NCBI GenBank assembly: GCA_946885545.1
Contig: CAMPGP010000157.1
Location: forward strand, 1 to 5,369
DNA: 5,369 nt
Origin: an uncultured Altererythrobacter sp.
GTDB taxonomy: Bacteria; Pseudomonadota; Alphaproteobacteria; Sphingomonadales; Sphingomonadaceae
Direction of reading: 5' to 3'
Part shown: positions 1 to 5,369 of the stretch, one piece after another
Position numbering within the stretch: the first letter of the stretch is position 1
Layout: the number at the start of each line of letters is the position of its first letter
Translations under genes and position numbers: made by a program
Notes under the pieces: generated by a model
What the model was told of the DNA's origin: nothing
Database searches by the model: none
Seen by the model: the letters and a program-made list of their open reading frames with translations, nothing else

Positions 1-287
1 AGAACAAGGTCGCCCCGCCGTTCAAGCAGGTCGAATTCGACATCATGTACGGCGAAGGCATCTCGAAGATCGGCGAGATCCTCGACCTCGGCGTCAAGGC
101 GGGACTGGTGGAGAAGTCGGGCAGCTGGTTCAGCTACGATTCGATCCGCATCGGCCAGGGCCGCGAGAACGCCAAACAGTACCTCAAGGAAAACCCCGAA
201 GTTTGCGACAAGCTGGAAGCCGCCATCCGCGGCCGGACCGACGAAGTCGCCGAGGAGATGATGACCGGCCCGGACGCGGACGACTGA
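1..287 (+). CDS. recA: RecA recombinase, C-terminal part (5' end outside window)
   Basis: RecA is the cytoplasmic ATP-dependent recombinase that coats single-stranded DNA, drives strand exchange and triggers LexA self-cleavage in the SOS response. Only the last 94 codons are present. The first full codon is at position 3 (AAC) and the TGA stop is at 285-287. The visible protein begins [19 protein letters not shown], which matches the end of the RecA core at about residue 249 of the E. coli protein. It continues through the C-terminal domain ([19 protein letters not shown], then [17 protein letters not shown]) and ends in a short acidic tail (TDEVAEEMM, then DADD), as RecA tails usually do. 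The ATP-binding core, loops L1 and L2 and the promoter lie to the left and cannot be judged. The ATG at 45 is an internal methionine, not a start. The gene is followed by two hairpins, the second a clear terminator. Confidence 0.97.
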   Translation, partial: NKVAPPFKQVEFDIMYGEGISKIGEILDLGVKAGLVEKSGSWFSYDSIRIGQGRENAKQYLKENPEVCDKLEAAIRGRTDEVAEEMMTGPDADD

Positions 288-302
288 CATCATCGCTTCA
301 AG

Positions 303-335
303 CGGGCGCGACGTTTCCCTTTGCGGGAGCGCCCG
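303..335 (+). other. Bulged stem-loop downstream of recA
   Basis: CGGGCGC at 303-309 pairs perfectly with GCGCCCG at 329-335. Inside it, TCCC at 316-319 pairs with GGGA at 325-328 around the loop TTTGC. Together they give an 11-bp stem with a 6-nt bulge (310-315) on the 5' side. It begins 16 nt after the recA stop and is followed by GGAAAACGG rather than a U-run, so it is not a textbook intrinsic terminator by itself. It may protect the recA mRNA 3' end or assist the terminator just downstream. The pairing is read directly; the role is inferred. Confidence 0.4.
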
Positions 336-344
336 GGAAAACGG

Positions 345-389
345 AAAACCGGTGCGAGCGCCTTCGGGGACCGCGCCGGTTTTTCTTTT
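345..389 (+). terminator. Rho-independent terminator of recA
   Basis: A 12-bp stem forms between 345-356 (AAAACCGGTGCG) and 372-383 (CGCGCCGGTTTT), all Watson-Crick except one U-G pair at 353/375. The 15-nt loop region contains a small nested CC-UUCG-GG hairpin at 361-368, so the apex is the very stable cUUCGg tetraloop. The 3' arm runs into TTTTTCTTTT (380-389), a good U-tract. The element ends about 70 bp before the methyltransferase start, so most recA transcripts should stop here. Confidence 0.88.
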
Positions 390-441
390 GTCCGCGAGTG
401 CCACCAGCGCTAGCCGCTGTGCGACAGTGTGATCCGCGAGC

Positions 442-448
442 GGAAGGA
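442..448 (+). promoter_or_regulatory. Likely ribosome binding site of the methyltransferase gene
   Basis: GGAAGGA lies 11 nt upstream of the ATG at 460, a slightly long but workable spacing for a Shine-Dalgarno element. It supports the ATG at 460 over any other start. A second purine stretch (GGGAA, 450-454) is closer and could contribute. No recognisable -35/-10 pair was found between the recA terminator and this site. Confidence 0.5.
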
Positions 449-459
449 CGGGAACGGAC

Positions 460-1287
460 ATGACCGACAAAGCCGAATGGGAAGGGCGTGTCGGACGCAG
501 CTGGGCCGGCGAATGGCGCCGCACCGACCGCAGCTTCGCGGCGCTGACCCAACGGCTCCTGGCCGCCGCAACCGAAGTCCCGTTCGCCCGAGCGCTCGAC
601 GTCGGCTGCGGCGCGGGCGAAGTCTCGCTCGGGCTGGCGCGATCCGCTACCGATGCCGAAGTCGTCGGGATCGACGTGAGCGAGGATCTGCTACAGGTGG
701 CGCGCGAACGCGGTCGCGATGTCGCCAATGCGTCATTCGAACTCGCCGATGCCGCCCGTTGGTGCCGCCCCGGTTTCGCACCCGACCTGCTCGTGTCGCG
801 CCACGGAGTCATGTTCTTCGCAGATCCCGTCGCCGCCTTCGCGCACCTCGCGAGCTTCGCCGCGCCGTCCGCGCGGATGGCCTTCACCTGCTTCCGTTCC
901 GTGGATGAAAACGCCTGGGCACGCGGCTTGGGCGAATTGCTGCCGGGCGGGCCGGGCGCGCCGCCTCCACCGGGACAGCCCGGCCCCTTCGCCTTCGCTG
1001 ACGAAGCGCACGTTCGCGGAATTCTCGACGAAGCGGGCTGGCACGACGTGTCGTTCGATGCAGTCGACTTCTCGTATATCGCGGGCGAGGGCGGAGATGC
1101 GGTAGAGGATGCGCTGTCGTACTTCCTGGTCATCGGTCCTGCCGCTCGCGCTGCCGCCGGCCTCGACGCTGGCGCGCGAGCGATGTTCGTAGAGCGACTG
1201 CGCGAGTTCCTCGCACAGCACCTGCATGCGGGAGAGGTCGCGCTCGGCGCGGGGGCGTGGCTCGTCCGCGCGCGACGGGACCACTGA
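460..1287 (+). CDS. Class I SAM-dependent methyltransferase, substrate unknown
   Basis: A complete 275-aa soluble protein with no signal peptide or membrane segment. It has the Rossmann-fold methyltransferase order. Residues 45-56 (ALDVGCGAGEVS) are the SAM-binding glycine motif I. VVGIDVS at 68-74 supplies the acidic residue expected to hold the SAM ribose. FELADAAR (93-100) is the region that usually contacts adenine. APDLLVSRHGVMFF (107-120) is the motif IV strand. The N-terminus (WEGRVGRSWAGEW, 7-19) and the proline-rich segment leading to PGPFAFAD (174-181) resemble an uncharacterised bacterial methyltransferase group, recalled without a search. Such proteins act on small molecules, lipids, RNA or protein, and nothing here identifies the acceptor. 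It lies between recA and alaS, separated from recA by a terminator and from alaS by 97 bp, so it may be its own transcription unit or be cotranscribed with alaS. Base composition resembles that of its neighbours, so there is no sign of recent transfer. Confidence 0.9.
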   Translation: MTDKAEWEGRVGRSWAGEWRRTDRSFAALTQRLLAAATEVPFARALDVGCGAGEVSLGLARSATDAEVVGIDVSEDLLQVARERGRDVANASFELADAARWCRPGFAPDLLVSRHGVMFFADPVAAFAHLASFAAPSARMAFTCFRSVDENAWARGLGELLPGGPGAPPPPGQPGPFAFADEAHVRGILDEAGWHDVSFDAVDFSYIAGEGGDAVEDALSYFLVIGPAARAAAGLDAGARAMFVERLREFLAQHLHAGEVALGAGAWLVRARRDH

Positions 1288-1308
1288 AGGTCATCGGGCC
1301 ATACCTGC

Positions 1309-1374
1309 ATGATCGCCTTCCTCGCTGACGGCGTGCGGCTTAACCGGCTTGTCGCGCCGCGCCGCAGCAACTAA
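1309..1374 (+). other. Possible 21-codon upstream reading frame in the alaS leader
   Basis: An ATG at 1309 opens a frame of 21 codons ([20 protein letters not shown], then N) that ends at TAA 1372-1374, 10 nt before the alaS ATG. It has no convincing Shine-Dalgarno element; the nearest purines are GGG at 1296-1298. Its TAA falls in the 7-nt loop of a small hairpin, CGCAG (1363-1367) with CTGCG (1375-1379). Three of the 21 codons are alanine, which is not a striking run of the kind seen in attenuator peptides. It could be a leader that feeds ribosomes to alaS, or simply a chance open frame. The second is the more likely reading on present evidence. Confidence 0.2.
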
Positions 1375-1384
1375 CTGCGCAGGC

Positions 1385-4051
1385 ATGACTTCGACCAACG
1401 ACATCCGCCGGTCCTTCCTCGACTACTTCGCGCGCGCCGGGCATGCGCCGGTGCAGAGCGCGCCGCTGGTGCCCTACAACGATCCCACGCTGATGTTCGT
1501 CAACGCGGGCATGGTGCCGTTCAAGAGCGTGTTCACCGGCCTCGAGACGCCGCCGGCTTCGACCGCGGTGAGCAGCCAGAAATGCGTGCGCGCCGGAGGC
1601 AAGCACAACGATCTCGACAACGTGGGTTACACCGCGCGCCACCACACGTTCTTCGAGATGCTCGGCAACTTTTCGTTCGGCGATTACTTCAAGGACCAGG
1701 CGATCGAACATGCCTGGAACCTGCTGACGAAGGAATGGGGCCTCGCGCCGGAAAAGCTCACCGCTACAGTCTATCATACCGATGACGAGGCTTTCGAGCT
1801 GTGGCGCAAGATCGCCGGACTGCCCGAAGAGCGGATCATCCGCATCGCGACCAGCGACAATTTCTGGTCGATGGGCGACACCGGACCTTGCGGACCCTGT
1901 AGCGAAATCTTCTATGACCACGGCGAGCACATTCCCGGTGGCCCCCCGGGCTCGCCCGACGAGGACGGCGACCGCTTCATCGAGATCTGGAATCTCGTGT
2001 TCATGCAGTTCGAGCAATCGGCGGACGGCACGCGGACTCCGCTGCCCAAGCCGAGCATCGACACCGGCATGGGCCTCGAACGCATCTCCGCCGTCATGCA
2101 GGGCGTTCACGACAACTACGACATCGACACCTTCAAGGCACTGATCGCGGCCAGCGAAGGCTTGACCGGCGTGCCTGCCCAAGGCGACCGGCGCGCTAGC
2201 CATCGCGTGATCGCAGACCACCTGCGATCGAGCGGGTTCCTGATGGCAGACGGCGTGCTCCCTTCGAACGAGGGCCGCGGCTACGTGCTGCGACGGATCA
2301 TGCGCCGCGCGATGCGCCATGCGCACCTGCTCGGCGCCGAACAGCCGTTGATGCATCGCCTCGTTCCCGCGTTGGTGACCGAGATGGGCCAAGCCTATCC
2401 CGAACTCCAGCGCGGCCAGGCGCTGATCGAGGAAGTGCTCGAGCGCGAGGAGACCCAGTTCCGCCGTACGCTCGACAAGGGCTTGCGCCTGCTCGACGAA
2501 GCGACGGGGGAGATGCCCGTTGGCGGCGAGCTCGACGGCGAGACCGCGTTCAAGCTCTACGATACTTACGGGTTCCCCTACGACCTCACCGAAGACGCGC
2601 TGCGCGCTCGCGGGATCGGGGTCGACCGCGCGGGATTCGATGCCGCGATGGCGCAGCAGAAGGCCGCCGCGCGCGCCGCGTGGAAGGGCTCGGGCCAGGC
2701 AGCAGACGGTGAGCTGTGGTTCGATATCGCCGAGCGCGAAGGCGGGACCGAATTCACCGGCTATTCGTCGACCGAGGGCGAGGGGCAGGTGGTCGCGATC
2801 GTGCGTGACGGCGCCGAAGTCGAAAGCGCCGGTGCGGGAGACGAGGTCACCATCCTCACCAACCAGACGCCGTTCTATGGCGAAAGCGGCGGTCAGTCGG
2901 GCGATGCGGGGACGATCACCACTGCGGAGGGCCTGCGGATCGCGGTGAGCGACACGTCGAAGCCGCTCGGCCGGTTGCACGCGCACTCCGGAAAGGTCGA
3001 GGCGGGCACCGTCGCGGTGGGCGACAGCGTTCATCTGACAGTCGATGCCGAGCGGCGCGACATGATCCGCGCCAACCATTCGGCGACGCACCTGGTCCAC
3101 GCCGCACTACGCAATCGGCTCGGCAGTCACGTGACGCAGAAGGGCTCGCTGGTCGCGTCCGAGCGCTTCCGTTTCGACTTCTCGCATCCCAAGCCCCTGA
3201 CCGAGGAAGACATCGCCGCGATCGAGGCCGAGGTGAACGCCGAAATCCGCGCCAACGAGCAGGTCCAGACCCGGCTGATGAGCCCTGACGATGCCGTCGA
3301 GGGCGGGGCGCTGGCGCTGTTCGGCGAGAAATACGGGGACGAGGTCCGCGTGCTGTCGATGGGCCGCAAGGCCGACGGCAGCCGAAATTTTTCGGTCGAG
3401 CTGTGCGGCGGAACGCACGTCGAGGCAACGGGTGACATAGGCCTGTTTCGCATCGTGTCCGAAAGCGCGGTCTCGTCCGGCGTGCGCCGGATCGAGGCGC
3501 TGACTGGCGAGGCCGCACGCCAGTGGCTGGTCGCACGCGAGGAAGCGCTGAAGGCGGTCGCGAGCGCACTTAAGACTTCGCCCGACGACGTCGAGGTGCG
3601 CGTCGCCGCACTGGTCGACGAGCGCAAGAGGCTCGAACGCGAATTGGCCGAAGCGAAGAAGGCCCTCGCGCTGGGCGGTGGTGGCGGGGCCGCACCTGCC
3701 GCGGCCGATGAGGAGGTCGCCGGTGTGAAGTTCTCCGGCCAGGTGCTCGACGGGCTCGACGCCAAGGACCTGCGCGGCCTTCTCGACGAGACGAAGAAGC
3801 GTCTCGGCTCCGGCGTTGCGGCGGCGGTCGCTGTCAACGGTGGCCGGGCCGCGATCGCCGTGGCGGTGACCGACGACCTTACCGGGCGGTTCGATGCGAT
3901 CGTCTTGGTGCGCAAGGGTGTCGAAGCCCTCGGCGGCAAGGGCGGTGGTGGCCGTGCCGACATGGCACAGGGCGGTGGACCCGATGGCGCTCAGGCTGAT
4001 GCGGCGATCGCAGCGGTCAAGGCGGCGATGGCGGAAACCGTTTCCGCCTGA
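1385..4051 (+). CDS. alaS: Alanine--tRNA ligase (AlaRS)
   Basis: AlaRS charges tRNA-Ala with alanine using ATP and clears Ser- and Gly-tRNA-Ala in its editing site. It is a cytoplasmic, essential enzyme. The 888 codons are close to the usual bacterial length of about 875. The class II core shows [11 protein letters not shown] near the N-terminus, [11 protein letters not shown] from Lys66 including Arg69, [12 protein letters not shown] (164-175) and motif 3 DTGMGLER (226-233). The editing domain has HSATH (His565, His569) and CGGTH (Cys674, His678), the four expected zinc ligands, all intact. A short coiled coil (about 740-763) and a glycine-rich linker lead to the C-Ala domain, which ends with [13 protein letters not shown] from residue 850. 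The start is taken at ATG 1385 because [15 protein letters not shown] aligns with the usual AlaRS beginning. An in-frame TTG at 1349 would add 12 unrelated residues. There is no good Shine-Dalgarno element; the only AGG (1381-1383) is one base from the ATG. Confidence 0.98.
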   Translation: MTSTNDIRRSFLDYFARAGHAPVQSAPLVPYNDPTLMFVNAGMVPFKSVFTGLETPPASTAVSSQKCVRAGGKHNDLDNVGYTARHHTFFEMLGNFSFGDYFKDQAIEHAWNLLTKEWGLAPEKLTATVYHTDDEAFELWRKIAGLPEERIIRIATSDNFWSMGDTGPCGPCSEIFYDHGEHIPGGPPGSPDEDGDRFIEIWNLVFMQFEQSADGTRTPLPKPSIDTGMGLERISAVMQGVHDNYDIDTFKALIAASEGLTGVPAQGDRRASHRVIADHLRSSGFLMADGVLPSNEGRGYVLRRIMRRAMRHAHLLGAEQPLMHRLVPALVTEMGQAYPELQRGQALIEEVLEREETQFRRTLDKGLRLLDEATGEMPVGGELDGETAFKLYDTYGFPYDLTEDALRARGIGVDRAGFDAAMAQQKAAARAAWKGSGQAADGELWFDIAEREGGTEFTGYSSTEGEGQVVAIVRDGAEVESAGAGDEVTILTNQTPFYGESGGQSGDAGTITTAEGLRIAVSDTSKPLGRLHAHSGKVEAGTVAVGDSVHLTVDAERRDMIRANHSATHLVHAALRNRLGSHVTQKGSLVASERFRFDFSHPKPLTEEDIAAIEAEVNAEIRANEQVQTRLMSPDDAVEGGALALFGEKYGDEVRVLSMGRKADGSRNFSVELCGGTHVEATGDIGLFRIVSESAVSSGVRRIEALTGEAARQWLVAREEALKAVASALKTSPDDVEVRVAALVDERKRLERELAEAKKALALGGGGGAAPAAADEEVAGVKFSGQVLDGLDAKDLRGLLDETKKRLGSGVAAAVAVNGGRAAIAVAVTDDLTGRFDAIVLVRKGVEALGGKGGGGRADMAQGGGPDGAQADAAIAAVKAAMAETVSA
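4030..4048. terminator. Symmetrical hairpin at the convergent alaS/kef junction, possible bidirectional terminator
   Basis: GGCGGAAAC (4030-4038) and GTTTCCGCC (4040-4048) form a perfect 9-bp inverted repeat around a single C. As RNA this gives an 8-bp stem with a CCG loop. It lies in the last codons of alaS, ending directly before its TGA, and about 16 nt beyond the stop of the kef-like gene on the other strand, so it could serve both transcripts. Neither side has a U-tract, so termination is inferred from position and symmetry only. A weaker 5-bp repeat, ACCTG (4055-4059) with CAGGT (4066-4070), sits beside it. Confidence 0.4.
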
Positions 4052-4064
4052 CCCACCTGGCGGC

Positions 4065-5369
4065 TCAGGTCGCCTCGACCGAACTTGTGCGGAGCTTGGG
4101 CTTGCGTTCGAGCGCGCCGCCCTTCTGGATCTGAATGCGGAACTGGTCGCGCTTTTCGTGGATCGAGGCGATCACGGGGCCCATCGCGACGCCGATATCG
4201 GCAAGGACGGCTTCCGACAGCTGAAGCGAGCTTTCGAGCGTTTCCGGCACCGCGTGGCTGGCCCCGGCCCGATACAATTCCGCCGCGTGGATGGAATCGC
4301 GCGCGCGGGCGACGATCAGCAATTCGGGATACTGCTTGCGCATCTTGGCGACGAGCCGTTGGGCAAGCACCGGCTCGTCCATCGTCAATACGACCGCCAG
4401 CGCGTTGTCGAGCCCCAGCCGTTGCAGCGTGTCGCGTCGCGATGCATCGGCATAGAGCGCATTGTAGCCTTCGCGCTTTGCGCGTGCGATCAGGTCGGCG
4501 TCCGAATCCAGCGCGATGTAGGGCTTGCCGTGAACCTTGAGCATGTCGGCTACGAGGCGACCGACGCGACCCGCGCCCACGATGATGACCCGCGGATCGT
4601 CGCTGTGTTCGGGCGGCAACTCGGGCATGGCTTCCACCCGCCGAGCGATGGCGCGGCCCAGCATGGCGAGCAGCGGCGTGATGGTGAGACCGATCGCGGT
4701 TACGATCTGCCAGAATTGCGCCGTCCCGGGCTGGATCAACAATGCCGAACTGGCCGCCGCAAGTACGATCAGAGTGGTTTCGGACGGGCTTGCCATGAGC
4801 ACACCGGTCTCGGCTGCAGTGCTGCGCCTGGCGCCCATCATACGTAGCAAGACACCGGTGACGAGCGCCTTGAAGGTCAGGACAAGCACCACGGCGAGCA
4901 GGATCGACCAGAGATTGTTCCAGATCGTGGTGAGATCGATGCTCATGCCGACGGTGATCAGGAACACGCCGAGGGCGAGCCCCTTGAACGGTTCCATGAT
5001 CGATTCGATTTCGCCATGATATTCGGTCTCCGCGATGAGCAGGCCGGCGATCAGCGCGCCGACGATCGGCGAAAGCCCGACCACGGCGGTGGCCAGGCTC
5101 GCCCCGATCACCACGAGGAGGCTGGCGGCGAGGAACAGTTCGGGGCTCTTGGTCCGTGCCGCCTGGGCGAACAGCTGCGGCAGGGCGAAGCGGCCGATCA
5201 CCATCATGGCCAGCACCACCAAAGCGCCCATCCACAGCGTATCCATCAGTCCTTCGAACCCATCGGCATCAGCGTAAGGCGCGAGCGCGCCGAGCACGAA
5301 GATGATGGGCACGATGGCGATGTCCTCGAACAGCAGCATCGAGAGTGCCGCGCGGCCCACCGGGGTCTG
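4065..5369 (-). CDS. Kef-type monovalent cation:proton antiporter (CPA2) with RCK domain, C-terminal part
   Basis: An inner-membrane K+ (or Na+)/H+ exchanger or K+ efflux protein of the CPA2 family. 434 codons are visible; the stop is TGA at 4067-4065. The frame stays open to the right edge (QTPVGRAALSMLLFEDIAIV), matching an internal KefC-like segment, so the true start is outside and the GTG at 5360 is not it. Numbering from the first visible residue, hydrophobic segments occur at about 8-30, 44-65, 77-113, 130-149, 152-178, 189-213 and 217-240. Asp16 in FEDIA matches the conserved family Asp. EPFKG and VGMSID (126-145) are also typical. A cytosolic Rossmann RCK/TrkA-N domain spans about 259-375, with the nucleotide-binding GAGRVG at 265-270 (bases 4577-4560) and IVARARD, as in KefC. 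The loop before EPFKG has Ile where KefC has Asp. The gene converges on alaS across 13 bp. No partner kefF or kefG is visible. Confidence 0.92.
   Translation of the reverse strand, partial: QTPVGRAALSMLLFEDIAIVPIIFVLGALAPYADADGFEGLMDTLWMGALVVLAMMVIGRFALPQLFAQAARTKSPELFLAASLLVVIGASLATAVVGLSPIVGALIAGLLIAETEYHGEIESIMEPFKGLALGVFLITVGMSIDLTTIWNNLWSILLAVVLVLTFKALVTGVLLRMMGARRSTAAETGVLMASPSETTLIVLAAASSALLIQPGTAQFWQIVTAIGLTITPLLAMLGRAIARRVEAMPELPPEHSDDPRVIIVGAGRVGRLVADMLKVHGKPYIALDSDADLIARAKREGYNALYADASRRDTLQRLGLDNALAVVLTMDEPVLAQRLVAKMRKQYPELLIVARARDSIHAAELYRAGASHAVPETLESSLQLSEAVLADIGVAMGPVIASIHEKRDQFRIQIQKGGALERKPKLRTSSVEAT

Noticed and set aside
405..419. Small inverted repeat CAGCG-CTAGC-CGCTG upstream of the methyltransferase, considered as an operator.
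   Set aside because: Five-base arms are common by chance at this GC content, and no promoter elements could be identified around it.
1288..1306. Weak stem AGGT...ACCT just after the methyltransferase stop, considered as a terminator.
   Set aside because: Only six pairs with a bulge and no U-tract. It is not enough to support termination between the methyltransferase gene and alaS.
1336..1350. Direct repeat CGGCTT (1336-1341 and 1345-1350) before alaS, considered as a regulator site.
   Set aside because: Two 6-mers spaced by three bases are too short to distinguish from chance, and no promoter was found beside them.
1349..1384. TTG at 1349 as the alaS start, adding 12 residues.
   Set aside because: The added residues do not resemble an AlaRS N-terminus, there is no ribosome binding site for it, and the ATG at 1385 gives the usual beginning.
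1340..3100. A 586-codon open frame antisense to alaS.
   Set aside because: It lies wholly against a strongly supported alaS and reads as low-complexity, Arg/Ala/His-rich protein with no recognisable domain. Long stop-free antisense frames are expected in high-GC genes with GC-rich third positions.
3662..3980. Glycine-rich GGTGGTGGC-type stretches in alaS, considered as an insertion or repeat expansion.
   Set aside because: The glycine-rich linker before C-Ala and the GGKGGG motif in C-Ala are ordinary features of bacterial AlaRS.
3991..5235. A 414-codon minus-strand open frame overlapping the kef-like gene in another frame, and a 317-codon plus-strand frame at 3894-4847.
   Set aside because: Both are Arg-rich shadows of the kef-like coding sequence, which has clear family motifs in its own frame.
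5358..5360. GTG at 5360-5358 as the start of the kef-like gene.
   Set aside because: The frame is open upstream to the window edge, and the first visible residues match an internal membrane segment of CPA2 antiporters, so this Val is internal.

Overview
This is a high-GC, gene-dense chromosomal window. It most likely comes from an alphaproteobacterium, and the protein wording looks like Sphingomonadales or the Erythrobacter group. That assignment is inferred from resemblance and gene order, not from a search. The layout is the 3' end of recA (+), a complete class I SAM-dependent methyltransferase gene (+), a complete alaS (+), and the 3' part of a Kef-type cation:proton antiporter gene (-) that runs off the right edge. 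All four genes stop with TGA.

Region 1-459: the last quarter of recA is followed by two hairpins in tandem. The second has a cUUCGg apical loop and a U-rich tail and is a convincing intrinsic terminator, so the downstream genes probably use their own promoters. I could not identify a promoter with confidence. Region 460-1384: a 275-aa methyltransferase with unknown substrate, then a 97-bp gap. The gap holds a possible 21-codon upstream reading frame whose TAA lies 10 nt before the alaS start. Region 1385-4051: alaS, 888 codons, with all expected catalytic, editing and C-Ala signatures. Region 4052-5369: a 13-bp convergent junction and the kef-like gene, with membrane segments followed by an RCK (TrkA-N) domain.

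The proteins serve separate housekeeping roles: DNA recombination and SOS response (RecA), tRNA charging (AlaRS) and cation/proton exchange (Kef-like). The recA-alaS neighbourhood is familiar in alphaproteobacteria, and the methyltransferase lies between the two. I found no mobile element, CRISPR array, tRNA, rRNA or defence-like cassette. No stretch longer than about 175 bp lacks a gene. I see no strong evidence of a new biological system. The points most worth a second look are the alaS leader, the symmetrical hairpin at the alaS/kef junction, and the altered regulatory-loop residues in the Kef-like protein.
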